From positions 70,208 through 134,207 of the forward strand of contig JANOVM010000034.1 of assembly GCA_031417395.1 (NCBI GenBank): 64,000 bases of DNA, read 5' to 3'. Positions within the stretch are counted from its first letter, which is position 1. Each line of letters starts with the position of its first letter. The notes under the pieces are model-generated. The model had not been told where the DNA came from, did no database searches, and saw only the letters and a program-made list of their open reading frames with translations. Source of the stretch: JADKIH01 sp031417395. Lineage in GTDB: Bacteria > Bacteroidota > Bacteroidia > AKYH767-A > 2013-40CM-41-45. This document shows positions 35,667 to 46,100 of the stretch, piece after piece. The position numbers and the translations under genes are program-made.

Positions 35667-38021
35667 TTAATTTTTAATGATATTCTGATAACTTCTGGAA
35701 CCATCGGAGAACAATACTTCGAGTAAGTAACTTCCCTGAGCCAGTTTTTGAAGATTAACAATACCTTCTGAGCCGTTTAATTTACCGGAGAGAACTTCAG
35801 ATCCAAGGTTAGAAAGGATTCTATATCCAACTGTCTTTTCATTAAATGACGTCGAATTGATATGTAAATCAGACGTAACAGGATTTGGATATGCTTTAAA
35901 AGATTGTGCTGACTTAATCTCATTAACAGAAGCGGTAATTTGCATTGGTGAATAAACGTTCAGGCTGAATCCTGCCATACCTCTGTAAATATATCCTAAA
36001 GAGTCGACCGTAATGGAATCACAATAAGTGCTTGAACATCCGTTTGCATCAGTGACAGTCAGGCATAGATTGTATACACCTGTTGTTGAATAATAATGAG
36101 AAGGGAATGGAAGAGAATCTACTGAACCATCGCCGTAATCCCAGTTGAAACCAAGATTGACTCCGCTTGATAAATTTACCACTGAAACCTGGTAAGGAGC
36201 CAATTGAACGATTGCAAAGAAAGCCTGACAGCCGCCAATAGGATTAATAATGGTATCAACAAGTATCGGTGAGCAGAATTGATCGGTGCAATTTCCTGAG
36301 GTAATAGTCAGACAAACATTATAAGTTCCGGGGGTAGAATATGTATGCTGAGGGAATCTAGTAGTTGAAGTTGTATTGTCTCCGAAATCCCAGAAATAGG
36401 TAGTGTTATTAATGTTTGAGATCGACAAGTCAATAAAATATCCTGTAAGTCCCAAGCTGGTAGAAAGGAAAGATGCTTGACAAACGCTTGGTCCGGGGCC
36501 AACAAATACTGTAACACATGTTTGACAAAGAGTCACGATACCTGCTGAATCTCTTTCAATTACACAAGCCAAATATACGCCCGGAGCATTGTATGTGTGA
36601 TTTACATATGATCCTGTTCCGATATTACCATCACCAAAATCCCATACAATTTGTGAAGAAAGATTAGAGGATTGGAAACTGAAAATAAATGAATTCTGAA
36701 AAATTGAATCAGGGAAGAAATTAATTACACAAGGACCGGAATTACTTCCCACAGTTACCCAATCGCAAGAAGAGCAAACAACCTGGCCACTATTGCCAAT
36801 AGTAACACATACTAAATATGTTCCTGCATTAGTATAGGTATGGCTTGGATTTGCACCAGTTCCCGAAGTGTTATCGCCAAAATCCCACGAAACAGAATAA
36901 TTAGTTCCCGGAACATTAGCCTGAAAGTTCACAAAAAGATTATTTTGAGGATTGACTGCAGATGTAAAGTTACAATTGAGATTTGAATTTACCTGAACGG
37001 TAAAACAAGAAGAACAAATTATTGTATTCGTTACTGAATCGATTTCAGACATACATACAATAAATAATCCGGGGCTATTATATGTATGACTGATATTCAT
37101 TCCTGTACCAGTACTTCCATCACCGAAATCCCATGATATACTTGAAGTGTTACTTCCCGGTTGTCCATAAAAATCGAAGGTATTGGGTAACAAAAGACTT
37201 GGTCCAAAGCTGAACTGGCAATTTCCCTGCGTATTACCTACAGAAACGAAATCACAATAAGTGCAAATAGTTGTACCTACAGAATCCGTTTCATAAATAC
37301 AAACATTATATAGACCCGGAGCCGGAAAAGTATGGGTAACCTGATTACTGCCTGTTAATGAAGTACTATCACCGAAATCCCAACGAATGTTAGAACCGGA
37401 GGCTACATTGGATGCAAAAGTAAATGTATTGGAATTAGGAACAGAATTATAAGTAAAAGTGCAACTTGAACCGGTTGGTATAATATTAACTTGTTGACAA
37501 GAATAGCAAATAGTTGCACCTGTAGCAGGATCTATTTCTGTTAAGCAGACAAAATAGTGACCGGGCTGATTATATGTATAAGTTATAGTGTTACCTACGG
37601 CTGTTCCACCATCACCCATATCCCATTGTGCAATGGAGTTAGGAATTGATTGAGCCTGGCCAATAACTACATTGGGTGCTGAAGTTGTAATTACACTAAA
37701 TGAACATGCCGGCGGAGCCGTATTATAACCAACAGAATCACAGCTTGAACAAACTTGAGCGTTTAAAGAATTATAAATATAACAACAAGCGTAAACAGGC
37801 AGTGGTGTATTATAAATGTGGGTAGGACTATACGTTGAATCGGTAGTGCCATCGCCGAAATCCCATACAAAGTGATACAAATTTGGTGAATACGTTGAAT
37901 CAGGGTAAAATGAAACAATATTTGTTCCCGGGTTACTTGAATAAGTAAAACCGCAAAAAAACTGTGCTCTTACATTGAAGACTAACAGTAACATTAAAAT
38001 AGAGAGTGATAATTTTTTCAT
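35667..38021 (-). CDS. PKD-repeat secreted protein with CxxC-tagged repeats and T9SS domain
   Basis: 784 residues from the ATG at 38021 (MKKLSLSILMLLLVFNVRAQ), giving a signal peptide; an upstream in-frame ATG at 38060 is less likely. It contains eight PKD domains with the WDFGDG core (WDFGDGTTDS, WDMGDGGTAV, WDFGDSTSLT, WDFGDGSTGT, WDFGDNTSGT, WDFGDGNIGT, WDFGDNTTST, WDYGDGSVDS). Six are followed by a CxxC (CSSCDSV, CYSCQQV, CTYCDFV, CSSCFTV, CSSCDWV, CQTCVTV); the last two have wider-spaced Cys pairs. The C-terminus is a T9SS type A domain (KAYPNPVTSDLHI, GSYLLEVLFSDG). Likely a surface or extracellular protein. It is upstream of the ECF sigma gene, separated by a hairpin. Confidence 0.85.
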   Translation of the reverse strand: MKKLSLSILMLLLVFNVRAQFFCGFTYSSNPGTNIVSFYPDSTYSPNLYHFVWDFGDGTTDSTYSPTHIYNTPLPVYACCYIYNSLNAQVCSSCDSVGYNTAPPACSFSVITTSAPNVVIGQAQSIPNSIAQWDMGDGGTAVGNTITYTYNQPGHYFVCLTEIDPATGATICYSCQQVNIIPTGSSCTFTYNSVPNSNTFTFASNVASGSNIRWDFGDSTSLTGSNQVTHTFPAPGLYNVCIYETDSVGTTICTYCDFVSVGNTQGNCQFSFGPSLLLPNTFDFYGQPGSNTSSISWDFGDGSTGTGMNISHTYNSPGLFIVCMSEIDSVTNTIICSSCFTVQVNSNLNCNFTSAVNPQNNLFVNFQANVPGTNYSVSWDFGDNTSGTGANPSHTYTNAGTYLVCVTIGNSGQVVCSSCDWVTVGSNSGPCVINFFPDSIFQNSFIFSFQSSNLSSQIVWDFGDGNIGTGSYVNHTYNAPGVYLACVIERDSAGIVTLCQTCVTVFVGPGPSVCQASFLSTSLGLTGYFIDLSISNINNTTYFWDFGDNTTSTTRFPQHTYSTPGTYNVCLTITSGNCTDQFCSPILVDTIINPIGGCQAFFAIVQLAPYQVSVVNLSSGVNLGFNWDYGDGSVDSLPFPSHYYSTTGVYNLCLTVTDANGCSSTYCDSITVDSLGYIYRGMAGFSLNVYSPMQITASVNEIKSAQSFKAYPNPVTSDLHINSTSFNEKTVGYRILSNLGSEVLSGKLNGSEGIVNLQKLAQGSYLLEVLFSDGSRSYQNIIKN

Positions 38022-38140
38022 AATATTTTGTTTAGGGGGTTTGGTTCTATTATGCAACACGTTAGTAATCCTTCCGGGGTTTAGTTGATTAATAAATATA
38101 TTTTAAAGCTTAAAAATACTAAAAAAATCGGGTTTTAGAT

Positions 38141-38175
38141 TAGTTTTGTCGCTTGATTTAGTACTTAGTACTAAA
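38141..38175 (+). promoter_or_regulatory. Promoter element and perfect palindrome before DUF2079 gene
   Basis: TAGTTTTG (38141-38148) matches TAnnTTTG. Just after the expected start point is TTTAGTAC-tta-GTACTAAA (38157-38175), perfect 8-bp arms, 10 nt before the ATG. It may be an operator or a 5' UTR hairpin. Confidence 0.5.
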
Positions 38176-38185
38176 TTAGAAAAAA

Positions 38186-39625
38186 ATGAAAAAACACCCT
38201 ATTCCATTGATAATAACTAGTTGTGTCTTTGCAGTAATCTATGCATCGATTTCATTGGTTAATCATTATTTGTTTAAGACAGCGGCATTGGATCTGGGGG
38301 TTTATACGAATGCGCTTTATGATTATGCTCACTTCCGGTTTAATGATTCATTGGGTTTTAAAGTTAATCCTGAAAATTTACTCTCCGATCATTTTGATTT
38401 GATGTTGATGATTGCTTCGCCTCTTTCATGGATATTCGGAAGCTATACTTTGTTGCTTTTGCAAATTTTTGCAATTCTTGGAGGAGGATGGGGTGTTTAT
38501 TATTTTTTAAAAGCAAAGTACAATACAGATTCATTTGCTTTTTATGGAATGGTGTTTTTCTATTTATATTTTTCAATATATTCTGCATTAAGTTTTGATT
38601 ATCACAGCAAGGTAGTGGCAGCTTCCCTTCTACCCTGGTTTTTTTATTTTATTGAAAAGAAAAATATTTTTAAAAGTATTTTAATATTTTTTTTAATAAT
38701 CGTTTGCCAGGAATCGATGGGGTTATGGATGGGATTTGTAACATTGGGAGCAGCATTTATTTTCAGAAAAGAAAACATATTTAAAACACTGCTTACCTTA
38801 AGCGTATTTTCCTTTTTGTATTTTTTTACTATTACTTCTATTGTTATGCCTGTCCTATCGGAGACGAATACATTTTATCAGTTCAAGTATAGCATCCTTG
38901 GTAAAAATTATGGAGAAGCCTTTCAAACAATATTTTCTGAACCCGGGAAAATTTTTAATGCATTATTTTACAACACTTCGGGAGATCCCATGGGAGATTA
39001 TGTAAAAAGTGAATGCTGGCTGTTTTTCCTTTTTTCAGGAGGTGTTTTGCTGGTATTCAGACCTATTTGGTTATTTATGTTGATACCGATTTTTCTTCAA
39101 AAATTTCTACACAATCAGGTATCAATGTGGGGAGTGAATGATCAATACGTCATTGAATTTGCTCCTATTGTTACTTTGGGAGTAATGGATGGTATTAAGT
39201 CATTTACAAAACCAACAATACGTAAAACTGTAATGACGTTAAGCATACTTTCAGGAATTGGGACAACGGTTCATCTTATGGACAGAACATCGGCTCTGGT
39301 GCCAAAGTCAAAAGTAAGGCTCTATCAATCGGCGCATTGGAAAAGTGATATTCATCAACATTCAGCAAAACAAGCGCTTTCTCTTATTCCAAAAGAGGCA
39401 ATTGTTAGTGCGCATAGTAATTTGTATCCGCATGTAGCCTGGCGAGATAAATGTTATACTTTTCCGGAAATCAGGGATGCTGAATATATTTTATTAGTTA
39501 AAGGAGGAAATCCATATCCGATAAATGAAAATCGGTACAAATATCTTACAGACAGTTTTTCAAGAAGTGAATCATGGAAAATTATTTTTGCTTCAGATAG
39601 TATTTATGTTTTGAGGAAAAATTAA
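38186..39625 (+). CDS. DUF2079 polytopic membrane protein
   Basis: 479 residues with about ten hydrophobic helices, starting PLIITSCVFAVIYASISL. DUF2079 features include the LDLGVYTNALYDYAH segment with its conserved Asp and the LLSDHFDLMLMIASPL motif, followed by FYLYFSIYSALSFDYHSKV. The family resembles GT-C glycosyltransferases or their relatives, and the soluble C-terminal ~100 residues (ALSLIPKEAIVSAHSNLYPHVAWR) fit that pattern. The substrate is unknown. It stands alone between the minus-strand envelope cluster and the giant adhesin. Confidence 0.82.
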   Translation: MKKHPIPLIITSCVFAVIYASISLVNHYLFKTAALDLGVYTNALYDYAHFRFNDSLGFKVNPENLLSDHFDLMLMIASPLSWIFGSYTLLLLQIFAILGGGWGVYYFLKAKYNTDSFAFYGMVFFYLYFSIYSALSFDYHSKVVAASLLPWFFYFIEKKNIFKSILIFFLIIVCQESMGLWMGFVTLGAAFIFRKENIFKTLLTLSVFSFLYFFTITSIVMPVLSETNTFYQFKYSILGKNYGEAFQTIFSEPGKIFNALFYNTSGDPMGDYVKSECWLFFLFSGGVLLVFRPIWLFMLIPIFLQKFLHNQVSMWGVNDQYVIEFAPIVTLGVMDGIKSFTKPTIRKTVMTLSILSGIGTTVHLMDRTSALVPKSKVRLYQSAHWKSDIHQHSAKQALSLIPKEAIVSAHSNLYPHVAWRDKCYTFPEIRDAEYILLVKGGNPYPINENRYKYLTDSFSRSESWKIIFASDSIYVLRKN

Positions 39626-40106
39626 CCTCTTGCTATTTTTCTTCTATAAAATATTCTTGATAGTTTTTAGTGTGGGGGGTTTTAACAGATATTTTTTTTG
39701 AGGCAGAATTTTCTTTAAAAAATTAACTTGTTTTCTTACAGTTTTATTCAGTATACATCAGCCTACCTAAAAAATCATAATTCATGCTTAAATTAATTAT
39801 AGATGGAATTTGTAAGAGATGATATTATTTAATGGCAAATAAAACTTTTTTTTATTCTTTTTAAGAAATTAATAGATTTCTTGAGCCAATAAATTTCTAT
39901 AATTCCTGCATTTAGAAGCTTTTTCCATATTCTCAGTTGATCCTCCTGTGGATTAAATTTTATCCAATTCTGCAAGGTATATCCGATTATCATTTAACAA
40001 ACCATGAAACCCTTTGTATAATGAGCTTGAATTGGTGTACTCAGGCTAAAAGAGCCATTGTAGCTGATTAATATGTAATGATGCTAAAAAATGATTACAG
40101 GTATTA
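39626..40106 (+). other. AT-rich intergenic region before the giant adhesin
   Basis: 480 bp without a supported gene. A small hairpin AAGAAAT-taatag-ATTTCTT occurs at 39863-39882. It presumably holds the adhesin promoter, but I find no exact TAnnTTTG with a good -33 element near the start codon. Confidence 0.4.
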
Positions 40107-43100
40107 ATGATTGAGTTAGTAAAAAATAAGGCAAATTCATTGTGCATGGATGGTAAAACATCCATGGTTCGTTACTTGAAACGTATTTCGTTTTTGGTGA
40201 CGTTTGCTTTTATTTTATGTACTCAAGGTGTTCAAGGAGCAACAGAAACATTTAATTCGGGTTCTTTCATTATCAATATGGGCGTTGTTCCGCAAACTGT
40301 TAACAATGGATTGAAGCCCTACGGATTGATGTACGACCTGATAAAAAATTACGATGTGCCGATAAAATGGGTAATAAATCCAAGTAAGGTAAAAGACGGT
40401 ATAGATTTTACATATGGAGGACAAAGTTACCGCGGTGGTACTTTTATTATACATGCGGAATACAGATCGGCGGCTGTTAATGCAGCTATTGCTTCCTGGC
40501 AAGCTCAGGGTGTTGTTGGTGTAACAACAACTATAGGCATTTCCCTTAATGTATCAAACACATTACGCGTTGCTCCTTATTGGGCCATGGATTCGAAAAA
40601 TGGTAGTATAGCCATTGGTTTTTTAAATGAAGCTCGTATTCCTTCAACAGCATATTATTACCGTTCACCTGCAACGCTGACTTGTTGTGATGACCTATAT
40701 GTAATGCCGCACGCAGATCCTACCTGGGCAACTCATAGTAACTTGTTCTTCTGGAACCTGAATTGCAGAGGTGGAATCTGGGCCGGTTGTCATGCAGTTA
40801 GTGTTATGGAAGGCCCTGCTTGTGTGAATCCATCAAATGCTTCTCAAAATTTAAAATTCCTAAGTACGAATGGGCTTATTGATTTTAGCCAGCATTCGAA
40901 TGGAACACCTCCGTATAGTTACTTAAACTATTCTGATCCAGTTTTCCAAATGATGGGAACTGAAGATTTGGCTCATAATAATGGATCTGAAAAAATATAC
41001 CTTCCTTTAAAGACAACAAGTAACTGGCATGCCGGAGTTAAGATCGGTTGCTACGATCCGACACATTCTGATATACCAACTAAATCAGATGGACTTGCAG
41101 TCCTTACAGCTTATGGTAGAGGATTCAATGATGTAAACAGAGGTTATGTTATGTATCAGGGCGGTCATAATATTGGCGGAACATCACCTGATGAAGTTTC
41201 AGCTCAGCGTGAGTTTTTTAATTGGTCCTTCCTTGTTGCTACTGATAAAGCGCCAGTGGTAACATACTCAAACATTCCTGCAACAATGACCGGTTTACAA
41301 ATGTATCCCAATTTTACGGCAAATGTAACTTCACCAGCGGGGCTAACAAGCTTTACCTATCAGTGGTTCTCAACTATTGGTGGAACATTTTCAGCTCCAA
41401 CCAGCAATGTTTCAAATTTTACTCCACCGGCTGTTGGTTCAATAACAAGTGCAATTATCTATTGTAAAGTGACAGATGGTTGCGGTCGAAAAACTATAGA
41501 ACCGGTATCGGTAACGATTCTTCCGCCTCCAACGGCACCGGTAGCAATTAACGATAGTATTAATTTTTCATCGCTTTGCACGCCTGTTCCGAATACAATT
41601 AATGTTTTGGTTAACGATTCTGATATTAATGGCAATATGTCAAATTCAATAACTTTCATCGGTGGTGGGAATTACGGTACGTTTACAAATAACGGCGGTG
41701 GAAGCGTAACGTATTACCCGGGACCGTTATTCATTGGTGTTGATACCATGAGATACCAGGTTTGTGATAATACAACTCCTTTCCCTCTCTGCTCTCAGGC
41801 TAAAATTATTGTAAACACAAGCGGAGCAGGAATTTGTGCTATTTATCAATACTACAGGACGGATACAGTTGTTGGAGATCTTGTACAATTTCAAAATGCA
41901 GTTGATTCTCCGGATTCGTGCTTAGGATTTCCTAATCAGAGTGATGGAAACAATACTAATTCTGCATACTTAAATACGGATGCTGATTCAATAATCATAA
42001 GACTTGGCATGGTTTTAAGCGCAGGTGATACTATAAGAATTCGAGCCGGTTCAGATAATAACAATTGCGTTGATTTTGTAGCACAAGGTTCTTTAACCTC
42101 CGGTGGATTTGTCAATGGTGTTAATACTGCGAATTTCTCAATCCCAGCCGGTGGTTCAAAAACATATTCGTATTATAATTTCATTGTTACCCAAGCTACA
42201 CAATATTTAAAAATTAAAAATCAAATAACAGCCTGTGATAATAATTTTAATTTTGATGGTGTTTATGCTGTACACAGAAGTTGTGTCAGCGCATCGCCTC
42301 TTGCTCTTGGAGAATCTACAAGTACAGGGCAAAATACTTCTGTGACTACAAATGTTCGTTCCAACGATTCTGACCCACAATCATTACTTTTAAGTGTATC
42401 TATTTATACCGTGCCTGCCAACGGAACGGCAACCGTAAATGGTGCAGGAAATATAATTTATACTCCCAATATAGGTTTTACAGGTACGGACCAAATAATT
42501 TATAAAATTTGTAACACCTCATGCCTTTGCGATACTGCAATTTTAACTGTTACGGTAACAGGTAACCCTTGCCCGGGAACAAAAATCGGACAATTCATTA
42601 GTGGCAATGCTACATCGGTTATGTCCAGTTCGAATGTTACCAATCCCAACAATGCATTAGGTGTTTCCGATGCCTCCAACGGATCCAATGCTAATACTGC
42701 CATTATTGCAAATATTGTCGGTGCAAACTTCATACTTAATTTGACTGACACTGTCACAGCCGGAAATACGATTGTTATTCGTATGGCTCCTGATAATAAT
42801 AGCAGTACAACTATTCGTGTTCAGGGTAATATTACTAATGCATGGGGCAGTCCTTCAACTACAACGAATTTTAACCTCCCTGCCGGAAGCAGTAAAATAT
42901 ATGCCAATTATAACTTCGTTGTGAATGATTCAACACGCTATCTGAAATTCACCCAGCAAACAACCAATGCAAGCGCTGATGTAGATAACATGAGCTTTAG
43001 CTTCTGGTTGTGCCGAAATCTTCCGAACAGACCTCCACAGGCCAATGACGATACTGCCAGCACTTATGTGAATCAGCCGGTAACCAGGAATGTAGCATTG

Positions 43101-46100
43101 AATGATGTCGATCCGGACGGAAACTCGTTAACAGTTTCTATCATTAACCCATTAGCTTACATTGGTACAGCTACAGCAAGCGGTGGAACAATTACGTACA
43201 CACCCGATTTCGGAACTATTGGAACTGATACAGTTACTTACCTTGTTTGTGACAACGGTACTCCATCCTTATGCGATACGGGACGATTTATTATTACGAA
43301 CATCTATCCCGGACCACCGGTGGGAGTGAAAGATAATAGTACAACATTGTCAGGATCTCCTGTTTTAATAAATGTTCAGGCTAATGATACACTTGCAGTC
43401 AATAGTTATTCTTATACAACATCCCTTGCTCCTGCTTTACTTTCAGCCTCAAACGGGACAACAGTTTTAGTTGGAAACTCCATACAATATACACCGAATG
43501 CAGGTTTCACGGGAGTCGACTCCTTCGCATATAATATCTGCGATAATGGCACCCCTTCTGCTTGTGATTCAGCTATAGTTTTTGTGACTGTCGATAACCG
43601 TTTTCCTGTGGCTAATGCTGACATCGATACAACAGCTGCATGTAATAGTGTAATTATAGATGTAATTGCAAACGATACGGATCCGGAGAATGGAATAAAG
43701 ACCATTACTTCTGTTTCTGTTCCTTCGAATGGTACAGCTGTTATTTCCAATAATCAGATTGTCTATACGCCATCCTCCTCTCCTGTTTTTACAGGTGTGG
43801 CTACGTTTACGTACCAGGTTTGCGATAATGGAATTCCAACACGCTGTGCCACAGGAAACGTAAGTGTAACAGTAAACTCAAATAATCCGCCGAGCAATCC
43901 CCCCACTGTCATAAACGACACTGGTACGACGTTTATTGGACAGAGCATTCCTATTAGTGTTCTTGCAAATGATTCCGATCCTGATGCTGACTCTATCCGT
44001 GTTGATTCTACGGCAATTGGTTTGCAGGCCCCTGCAAAAGGCACTTTACAATATTTGCCTAATAATCAAATTCGTTATATTCCAAATCCGGGAACTTTCG
44101 GTCTTGACAGTTTCCAATATAAGGCTTGCGACATACATATTTCAGGTTCAGGTTGTATAAACATTATTAGTACATGCTCAGTAGGTAAAGTTTACGTTTG
44201 GGTGCTCAACCGAGCACCGACCGCTAACGATGATTCTATTGCCACACTAATAACTTATGCAATCAGTAATACTGTTGCAACTAACGATATGGAACCCGAC
44301 AATCAACCGATGACATTCAGTGTTATCAGGAATCCTGCCCACGGGACAATTACCATGAACAGTTCCGGCGGCTATACTTTTACACCTGATGGTTTATATT
44401 CAGGTATAGATACAGTAATTTACAGTGTATGCGATAATCATGTAATACAAGCATGCGATACAGCATATTTATTTATTAATATAGGTACGCTTAACATTCC
44501 ACCCAATCCGCAAGCAGATACTATTACGACTTCCGGTAGTCTACCCTATAGCGGAACTGTAGCTACGAACGATTCCGATCCAAACGGCAACCTTAATCCC
44601 ACTAGCTATTCTATGACTAGTGGAGCCACTAATGGTACAATTACATTCAACAATAATGGATCCTATACTTATACTGCTAATATAGGATTTATCGGAATGG
44701 ATTATGTATTTTATTCTGTATGCGACTCCGGTGCCCCTATTTACTGTACTCCTTCATACCTTACGATCATAGTTCCAAATTTACCTCCAGTAACTTACAA
44801 TGAAAATCTTTCTGTTAACGAAGATGATTCACTGATAAAAATTGCGGGTAATGGAATATTATCCAATGGAGATTACGATCCGAATTTGAATTCACTTAAA
44901 GTCACAACATCTCCATTGGTAAATCCATTGCATGGCACTGTAACAGTGCAATCCACAGGCGCATTTACTTACAATCCAAGTGCAGGATTCAACGGCCCGG
45001 ACTACTTTGTTGTAAATGTTTGCGATAGTACCTATATGCTATCACCCTTATGTACTGCTGATACAGTTTTCATTACCGTCCTTCCTGTAAACGACCCACC
45101 GGTTATTTCAAATGATATAGCAACAACAAATGAAGGAACACCGCTATTAGGAACAATTCTCACCGCAGGTGATTACGATACCGATACAACTGCATTAAGT
45201 GCCAATACTGTTCCTGTCGATTTACCAAACAATGGAACATTTGTAATCAATGCAGCAGGAAATTACACGTATACACCGAATGCACTCTTCAATGGAAAAG
45301 ACACTGTCGTAATTAGTATTTGTGATAGCGGAAGACCACTGCCATCCATTTGCAGAAATGACACCTTGTTCATTACTATTAATCCGGTTAACACTCCCCC
45401 TATTATTATTAATGACAATGCTTCTACAAATGAAGGAACTCCGGTTTCCGGAACAATTTTGACAGCGGGAGATTACGATCCGGATACAACTGTAATAAGC
45501 GCCAATACTGTTCCTGTCGATTTACCAAATAACGGAACATTTGTTATCAATGCAGCGGGAAATTATACCTATACACCAAATGCACTATTCAATGGAAAAG
45601 ACACTGTTGTTATCAGCATTTGTGATAGCGGGACACCGTTGCCTGCTTTATGTGTGAATGACACATTGATTATACCTGTGAATGCAGTTAATGACCCTCC
45701 CGTGATAATTAATGATGTAATTTCAACGAATGAAGATACACCCGTGAGCGGAACAATAATTACCGGCGGCGATTATGATCCCGATCTTACTGTGCTCTCA
45801 GCGAATACAACACCTGTTAGAAGTCCAAGTAATGGTTCTATTGTAGTAAATTCAAATGGAACATATACTTATACTCCAAATCTCAACTTCAATGGAACAG
45901 ATATTGTTGTAATTAGTATTTGCGATAATGGAATACCGTTACCGGCACTTTGCGTTAATGATACACTGACAATTACAGTCTTGCCGGTAAATGATCCGCC
46001 TGTTATTTCCGGTGATACAGGAAGTACTTCAGAAGGAACTCCAACTTCAGGAAGCATCCTTTCGGGAACTGATATTGATCCGGATTCAACAGTGCTGGTG

